A stretch of 64,000 nucleotides of DNA from JAOUGY01 sp963825585 (GTDB taxonomy: Bacteria > Actinomycetota > Acidimicrobiia > Spongiisociales > ZC4RG35), in contig CAWGTX010000006.1 of the NCBI GenBank assembly GCA_963825585.1, forward strand, positions 1,116,001 to 1,180,000. The letters run 5' to 3'. Shown one piece after another: positions 59,584-64,000 of this stretch; within the stretch, counting starts at the first letter, position 1; every line of letters starts with the position of its first letter. The position numbers were made by a program, and so were the translations under genes. Under the pieces are notes generated by a model. That model was not told the DNA's origin. It saw nothing but the letters and a program-made list of their open reading frames with translations, and ran no database searches.

Positions 59584-60233
59584 TGCTGGCGATCGTCCGT
59601 CACGGACAGGCGGAAGGCAACACCTCTCACCGGTTCATCGGGTGGCAGGACGTCCCGCTCGACGAACTCGGGTTCCGGCAGGCAGAGACCGTCGCCGACC
59701 GCCTCGCCCAGGCCGGCATCGCACGGGTCATCTCGAGCGACATCCTTCGTGCCCGCCAGACGGCGGAGCCGCTGGCGTCGCTCCTCGGCGTTGCGATCGA
59801 GCTGGACGAGCGGGTGCGTGAGATCGGCAACGGCCAGTGGACAGGACTGCTCCCCTCCGACATAGCGGCCGGATGGCCCGAGCTGTGGCAGGCCTACACA
59901 ACCGGGACCGACGTCGCCCGCCCCGACGGCGAACGCTGGCACGACGTCCGCACGCGCGTGGTGGAAGCAATGACCGAGCACGCTACCTCACCGGTGCCCA
60001 CCGCTGTCTTCACCCATGGCGGCCCGGTGATCCTCACCGCCGAGTGGGCCCTCGGAATCACCCTTCCCGGCAACATCTTCCGCGGCGTGTTGGCCGTCCC
60101 TGCCAACACCTCCGTCACCACGCTGGAAGGCGGAAAACTGGTCACGTATGCAGACGCGGGACACCTCGGCGCGATCACACACCTGGAGATCCCGTACGAG
60201 CCGGTGGAGGAGAACGTAGAACGTAGAACGTAG
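59583..60233 (+). CDS. Histidine phosphatase / phosphoglycerate mutase-like protein
   Basis: A 216-aa protein of the histidine phosphatase superfamily: RHGQAEGN at residues 6-13 with the catalytic His, SSDILRARQTAEPLA near residue 50, and the second His in FTHGGPVI near residue 143. It is more like broad-specificity phosphatases or alpha-ribazole phosphatase than a glycolytic mutase. ATG 59583 shares a base with the GGT stop (TGATG). The last codons are made of AGAACGT heptads (ENVERRT), so the array has redefined the C-terminus. Confidence 0.85.
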   Translation: MLAIVRHGQAEGNTSHRFIGWQDVPLDELGFRQAETVADRLAQAGIARVISSDILRARQTAEPLASLLGVAIELDERVREIGNGQWTGLLPSDIAAGWPELWQAYTTGTDVARPDGERWHDVRTRVVEAMTEHATSPVPTAVFTHGGPVILTAEWALGITLPGNIFRGVLAVPANTSVTTLEGGKLVTYADAGHLGAITHLEIPYEPVEENVERRT

Positions 60234-60273
60234 AACGTAGAACGTAGAACGTAGAACGTAGAACGTAGAACGT
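60211..60273. repeat. Heptad tandem array (AGAACGT), nine units
   Basis: Nine perfect copies of AGAACGT. The first three-and-a-bit copies are translated as the end of the histidine phosphatase and supply its TAG stop; the rest is intergenic. It is the left arm of an inverted pair with 60364-60391. Confidence 0.95.
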
Positions 60274-60363
60274 CCGGCACCCGCTCAGCTACACACCTGC
60301 CCGGGGCCACCACCGGGGATCCCGCCAGGAGGCAGGGGATCGAGCGACCCGCACTGGCTTCTG

Positions 60364-60391
60364 CGTTGTACGTTGTACGTTCTACGTTCTA
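60364..60391. repeat. Heptad array, right inverted arm (CGTTGTA x2, CGTTCTA x2)
   Basis: Four 7-bp units. CGTTCTA is the reverse complement of TAGAACG, the same heptad as the left array in another phase. The pair brackets a 90-bp core and ends 9 bp before the end of the convergent LLM gene. Confidence 0.85.
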
Positions 60392-60399
60392 CCTGTCAT

Positions 60400-61416
60400 T
60401 CACCCCCTCGTCGCTTCGACGATCGCCGCCAGGGTTTGGTCGTCGTCGATGACTCCTCCTGCGAGGTTGTAGAAGCCGACGCGCTGGATGCGGTTGCCGT
60501 AGCGCGACCGGATGCGGGCGGCGATCTCGTCGGGGGGACCGACCACGGCCACCTCGTGAACCACCTCATCGGGGATCACGTCGGCCATCCGGTCCCATTC
60601 GCCCCGACGGCTCATCATCGAGAGGGTGGCACCGAACTCCCACCCGTGGGTGTCGAGAACCACCCGGTAGCTCGGGGTGGATGCGTAGAAGGCGATCTGC
60701 TGCTTGGTGGCCGCCATCGCAGCCGCCATCTCTTTCGAGTCCCGGCCGGTGACCACGAACACGGTGGAGACGAGGGTGACGTCGTCGAGGGTTCGCCCAG
60801 CTGAGGCGGCGCCCTCCGCCATGTTGGCCAGGACCACTTCGTCGAGGTACTTCACGGTGTGGAACGGGTGCACGTGGAACCCGTCACACACCTCACCGGC
60901 CATGCGGCTCAGATATGGCCCCACGCCGGCGATCGCCACCGGAACCGCGGGGTGGGCGATCGGTCCGGGGGTGAAGAACGGTGTCATGAGCGAGAAGCGG
61001 TAGTGCTCGCTTTCGAACGAAAGCGGTCCGCCGGTCTGGAAGCACTCCCAGATAGCGCGCAACGCCAGCACGTAGTCACGCAGCCGCGGTCCCGGCGCAG
61101 TCCAATCGGTCGAGAACCTGCGAGTCACGTGCGCTTTGACCTGAGTGCCCAGCCCGAGTGTGAAACGTCCGGCCGACAGCGCGGCGAGATCCCAGGCCAC
61201 CTGCGCTGTCACCATGGGCGACCGTGGGAAGGCCACCGCGATCGCTGTGCCGAGATCGAGTGATGGGGCCGCTTGGGAGGCGAACGCCAGCGGGATGAAG
61301 GGCTCGTGTCCGGTTTCGGCGGTGAAGAAGCCGTCGAATCCGAGGGCCAGCGCCCGGGCGGCGGCGGCCGACGCTCCGGCGGGCGGACCCGGCGGGAAGT
61401 AGTAGTCCACCTTCAT
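60400..61416 (-). CDS. LLM-class F420-dependent oxidoreductase
   Basis: A 338-aa luciferase-like TIM-barrel protein. GFDGFFTAETGHEPFIPLAFA near residue 28, GRFTLGLGTQVKAHVTRRFS near residue 82, FHVHPFHTVKYLDEVV near residue 184 and the helical C-terminus fit the actinobacterial F420-using LLM group. The cofactor (F420 or FMN) is inferred from family; no F420 genes are nearby. The start ATG 61416 lacks a clear ribosome site; TACCCT about 10 nt upstream could be a -10 of a leaderless transcript. Confidence 0.82.
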   Translation of the reverse strand: MKVDYYFPPGPPAGASAAAARALALGFDGFFTAETGHEPFIPLAFASQAAPSLDLGTAIAVAFPRSPMVTAQVAWDLAALSAGRFTLGLGTQVKAHVTRRFSTDWTAPGPRLRDYVLALRAIWECFQTGGPLSFESEHYRFSLMTPFFTPGPIAHPAVPVAIAGVGPYLSRMAGEVCDGFHVHPFHTVKYLDEVVLANMAEGAASAGRTLDDVTLVSTVFVVTGRDSKEMAAAMAATKQQIAFYASTPSYRVVLDTHGWEFGATLSMMSRRGEWDRMADVIPDEVVHEVAVVGPPDEIAARIRSRYGNRIQRVGFYNLAGGVIDDDQTLAAIVEATRG

Positions 61417-61496
61417 GCCGGGGAGGGTAGAAGGGCGAGAGCCCTCCCGCCTCCCGGAGGTTCGGCTCTGCCGCCACTCCAGGTACCATTCCTGAC

Positions 61497-61841
61497 ATGA
61501 AGAAGGTTGCAAGATGGCTCGGCGTGTTGGGCGGTGTTGCCGCGGTGGCCTGGGCGATGCGTGATCGGTTCGTGTCGATCGCCTCGCCCCGTGAGCCCGA
61601 ACCGCCGACCTTTCGGGTGGTCACTCCCCCGAGCGCCCCGCCGACGCCCCGGGCGTCGGACCCTGACGACCTCACAGAGGTGAACGGGATCGGGCCGGTG
61701 TTCGCCCGTCGCCTCATGGAGGCAGGGATCTCCACCTTTGCCGAGCTCGCCCAGGCAGCGCCCGAACGGGTGGCCGAGGTCGTCGGTATCCCGGAGACAC
61801 GCGTCACGGACTGGATCGAACAGGCCGGACAGCGGATCTGA
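61497..61841 (+). CDS. Helix-hairpin-helix protein with N-terminal membrane anchor
   Basis: A 114-aa protein. A short N-terminal hydrophobic helix (VARWLGVLGGVAAVAWAM, residues 4-21) is followed by a Pro-rich linker. A single helix-hairpin-helix domain at residues 58-114 reads DDLTEVNGIGPVFARRLMEAGI and then FAELAQAAPERVAEVVGI, the pattern of predicted flap-endonuclease-like or ribosomal-fused HhH domains. It may bind DNA near the membrane; function unproven. ATG 61497 is the only reasonable start. Confidence 0.72.
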   Translation: MKKVARWLGVLGGVAAVAWAMRDRFVSIASPREPEPPTFRVVTPPSAPPTPRASDPDDLTEVNGIGPVFARRLMEAGISTFAELAQAAPERVAEVVGIPETRVTDWIEQAGQRI

Positions 61842-61852
61842 TCCGGCCCTCC

Positions 61853-62923
61853 GTGCTCTATCTCGCCGACCCCGAAGATCTTCCATCGCTGCTCCCCGAC
61901 GAGCCGGCGTTTCGGAGTCGCCAGCTCCACGAGTGGCTCTATCAACACCCTGTGTTGTCGACCGCCGACATGACCAACCTCCCAGGTCCGCTGCGGGAAG
62001 CGGTGGCGGACCGCCATTGGCCCTTCCAGGTCGAAGTCGAGCAGCGATCCGACTCGGGAACCACCCGAAAGTGGTTGTTCCGGACCCCCGACGGTGTGGC
62101 GTTGGAAGCGGTCCTCATGGGCTACCCGAACCGAGTGACGCTGTGTCTGTCGAGCCAGGCGGGTTGTGCACTGGCGTGCACCTTCTGTGCCACCGGTCAG
62201 TTCGGGTTCGATCGCCACCTCGAAGCAGGGGAAATCGTCGCTCAGCTGGCCTACGCACGCGCCCACCTGCACGCCGACCCGATGGAGGGCTGTCCGGACC
62301 GTGTGTCGAACGTGGTGTTCATGGGAATGGGTGAGCCGCTCGCCAACTACGACCGGGTCCGCGAGTCGCTGCGTCGGATGATCGAGGTGATGGGGCTCTC
62401 CGCCCGCGCCATCACCGTCTCGACGGTGGGGGTGGTCCCCGGGATGCGTCGGCTGGCCGACGAACCCTGGCAGGTGAACCTCGCCGTCAGTCTCCACGCT
62501 GCCGATGATGAACTCCGCAGCCGGTTGCTCCCAATCAACCGCCGATACCCGCTGGCCGAGGTCGAGGATGCGGCCGCCGAATACTTCGACAAGAAGGGCC
62601 GGCGGGTCTCGCTGGAGTGGACGATGATCGATGGGGTCAACGACTCCGACGACCAGGCGATCAAGTTGGCACCGATCGCCCGTCGACTCAGGGCACACGT
62701 GAACCTGATCGCCATGAACCCCACCCCGCTGACCGATTCCCACCCTTCATCCCAGCGTCGGATCGCCGAGTTCGTCGGAACCCTGAGAGATCATGGCGTC
62801 AACGTGACCGTCCGGGACACGCGGGGCCGTGACATCGATGCGGCCTGCGGCCAGCTCCGAGCCCGCGAGGAGTCGAAGACCCGAGTTTCGATCGGATCGC
62901 GCCGCTCTGTCACCCCCGACTGA
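61853..62923 (+). CDS. rlmN: 23S rRNA/tRNA adenine C2-methyltransferase (radical SAM)
   Basis: RlmN methylates A2503 of 23S rRNA and A37 of some tRNAs, using a radical SAM mechanism with a methylated Cys intermediate. The 356-aa protein has the cluster motif CALACTFC near residue 105, QAGCALACTFCATGQFGF context, VVFMGMGEPLANYD near residue 148, VSTVGVVPG near residue 187, LAVSLHAA near residue 206, and the second catalytic Cys in DIDAACGQL near residue 333. GTG 61853 begins the protein; the upstream HhH gene ends 11 bp before it. Confidence 0.96.
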   Translation: MLYLADPEDLPSLLPDEPAFRSRQLHEWLYQHPVLSTADMTNLPGPLREAVADRHWPFQVEVEQRSDSGTTRKWLFRTPDGVALEAVLMGYPNRVTLCLSSQAGCALACTFCATGQFGFDRHLEAGEIVAQLAYARAHLHADPMEGCPDRVSNVVFMGMGEPLANYDRVRESLRRMIEVMGLSARAITVSTVGVVPGMRRLADEPWQVNLAVSLHAADDELRSRLLPINRRYPLAEVEDAAAEYFDKKGRRVSLEWTMIDGVNDSDDQAIKLAPIARRLRAHVNLIAMNPTPLTDSHPSSQRRIAEFVGTLRDHGVNVTVRDTRGRDIDAACGQLRAREESKTRVSIGSRRSVTPD

Positions 62924-63016
62924 CGGCTGCCTTCCCTCCCCCGCGAAATCCAGGTATCGTTGTCTCCGCGGAGATCAGGGGCACCCCACCGGGGGAATCA
63001 CGGAGAGGTGTCCACC
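62924..63016 (+). promoter_or_regulatory. Promoter and 5' leader of the LysM/M23 peptidase gene
   Basis: GGTATCGTT at about 62952-62960 contains a candidate -10 (TATCGT). The roughly 50-nt leader contains GGGG-CA-CCCC and CACGGAGAGGTG before ATG 63017. It is too short to be a full ydaO-type c-di-AMP element, although actinobacterial cell-wall peptidase genes often carry one. Confidence 0.45.
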
Positions 63017-64000
63017 ATGTTCGGCATTGGCCGATTGACAAGCCTGCTCGGCGAACGCCGACTGCGGGCAACCATCGTTGGCGCAACCATCGGTTGTGTC
63101 GTCGTCGTCGCCTCGGCCGGTTACACGGTCCAGGCGGGCGACACGTTGGGCGAGATCGCCAGAAAGCACGGGACCACCATCTCGGCGCTCAGCAACGCCA
63201 ACGGCATCTCCAATCCCAACCGGATTCGGGCCGGCCAGGTGCTCACCATTCCCGGGGCCTCGGGCAGCGACGGCGTCCGCCACAAGGTCAAGCGCGGTGA
63301 GTCCCTCAGTGAAATCGCAGCCAGGTATCGCGTGAGCGTGAGCGCCCTGGTCCGGGCGAACGACATCCGCAACCCGAACGTGATCAGGATCGGCCAGACC
63401 CTGACGGTCCCCGGTGCGAGCGGCGGCAGTGGGACGGGCGCCACCACCACCCATGTGGTCAGGGCCGGCGAGACACTCGGCACGATCGCGGCGCGATACG
63501 GCACCACGGCCGCCAAGCTGGCCGAGTTGAACGGGATCCGCAACCCCTCACTGATCATCGCCGGGGTCACACTCATCGTCACCGGATCCTCCGGTGGGTC
63601 CACCGCACCGGCGAGCGAGCAGACCCACAAGGTGAAATCTGGTGAGACCCTGAGTGGGATCGCCGCCCGCTACGGCACCACGACGTCGGCGATCGTCAGG
63701 CTCAACGGCCTCAAGAACGCCGACTCGATCCGCATCGGCCAGACACTGAAGATCCCGGCGGGCGGCGGGGAGCAGGGCGGCGGCGGGTCGACCACCGGAA
63801 TGACCTGCCCGGTCCCGGGATCCACATTCGTGAACGACTACGGCTACATCAAGCCGGACGGCCGGTTCCACCAGGGCATCGACCTGTTCGCTGCCAAAGG
63901 CACGAACGTCCTCGCACCGGTGGCGGGCCGGGTCGAAGCGGTGAACGGAACCCTGGGTGGACTCCAGTTCTGGCTGCACGGCGACGACGGCAACCTCTAC
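63017..64000 (+). CDS. Secreted LysM-repeat M23 (LytM) peptidase, partial at window end
   Basis: The frame is open to the end of the window. Residues 1-35 form a membrane/signal segment (ATIVGATIGCVVVVASAG). Four LysM repeats follow, each of about 44 residues: near 36, 93, 151 and 207, with V-x-x-G-x-T/S-L-x-x-I-A and N-G-I/L-x-N-x-x-x-I-x-x-G-Q-x-L motifs. After a Gly-rich linker comes an M23 start: FVNDYGYIKPDGRFHQGIDLFAAKGTNVLAPVAGRV (quoted in part), with the zinc His/Asp pair H-Q-G-I-D. It hydrolyses or remodels peptidoglycan. The final HxH motif lies outside the window. Confidence 0.92.
   Translation, partial: MFGIGRLTSLLGERRLRATIVGATIGCVVVVASAGYTVQAGDTLGEIARKHGTTISALSNANGISNPNRIRAGQVLTIPGASGSDGVRHKVKRGESLSEIAARYRVSVSALVRANDIRNPNVIRIGQTLTVPGASGGSGTGATTTHVVRAGETLGTIAARYGTTAAKLAELNGIRNPSLIIAGVTLIVTGSSGGSTAPASEQTHKVKSGETLSGIAARYGTTTSAIVRLNGLKNADSIRIGQTLKIPAGGGEQGGGGSTTGMTCPVPGSTFVNDYGYIKPDGRFHQGIDLFAAKGTNVLAPVAGRVEAVNGTLGGLQFWLHGDDGNLY

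Noticed and set aside
62924..63016. Possible ydaO-type c-di-AMP riboswitch before the LysM/M23 gene
   Set aside because: The leader is about 50 nt and lacks the long two-domain structure of that riboswitch; only the gene context and a GGGGGAATC stretch recall it.

Overview
The window is GC-rich, tightly packed bacterial chromosome. I read it as an actinobacterium, most likely class Acidimicrobiia. The reasons are the many GTG/TTG starts, stop/start overlaps of 1 to 8 nt inside operons, families typical of Actinobacteria (DUF3152, DUF5317, TIGR04222, class E sortase, F420-type LLM oxidoreductase, GlpR-like protein, AbrB with a zinc ribbon), and Thr/Ser-rich lipoprotein linkers. The class is inferred; no rRNA is present to prove it. 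No phage, insertion sequence or CRISPR array was found.

Layout. 0-7.4 kb: housekeeping genes, mostly on the minus strand (yjbQ, prs, glmU, tRNA-Gln, ispE, rsmA, tatD, rsmI), with a decayed histidine-kinase fragment between tRNA-Gln and ispE. 7.5-14.2 kb: a secreted metalloprotease-like lipoprotein, a 66-aa secreted peptide, tRNA-Ala, a translin-family protein, a GlpR-like membrane protein and the overlapping operon plsY-galU-glp/moeA-moaC. 14.5-19.8 kb: FmdB zinc ribbon, metallophosphoesterase, DUF3152 protease-like protein, SAF-like protein, TIGR04222 protein, a TPP enzyme and a cupin. 19.8-35.9 kb: nitrogen and polyamine metabolism. It holds a GNAT/FAD-oxidase/class III aminotransferase operon, an agmatinase-type ureohydrolase, the potD-A-B-C transporter, and a gabT-ALDH-C45 hydrolase-GNAT operon facing a divergent Lrp/AsnC regulator. 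36-46 kb: DUF4349 lipoprotein, YtcJ-type amidohydrolase, DUF4190 pair, DUF2752, Mrp with a divergent SufR-like regulator, aldose epimerase and a frameshifted aconitase. 46.3-50.9 kb: a complete group 3b [NiFe] hydrogenase operon (hyhB-G-D-A plus protease). 50.9-64 kb: sulfite-oxidase-like protein, TlpA, sortase, enoyl-CoA hydratase, two HD-domain membrane sensors, a gamma-glutamyltransferase operon, LLM oxidoreductase, HhH protein, rlmN and a LysM/M23 peptidase cut by the window end.

How the parts fit. The 24.5-35.9 kb block looks like uptake and oxidation of polyamines or guanidino compounds to succinate. Agmatinase would make putrescine-type diamines, PotABCD would import them, an aminotransferase and aldehyde dehydrogenase would oxidise them, and an Lrp-type regulator would sense the substrate. 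Mrp with a SufR-like regulator suggests Fe-S homeostasis serving the Fe-S-rich aconitase and hydrogenase nearby. Glp plus GlpR points to the actinobacterial divisome-linked gephyrin pair.

Most unusual signals. (1) Intergenic heptanucleotide tandem arrays, each with its own 7-bp unit, three of them arranged as inverted arms around a unique core (9374-9608, 14230-14433, 60211-60391). (2) A palindromic element of about 41 bp present three times (19345, 25581, 25644). Neither matches a repeat family I can name in this lineage.
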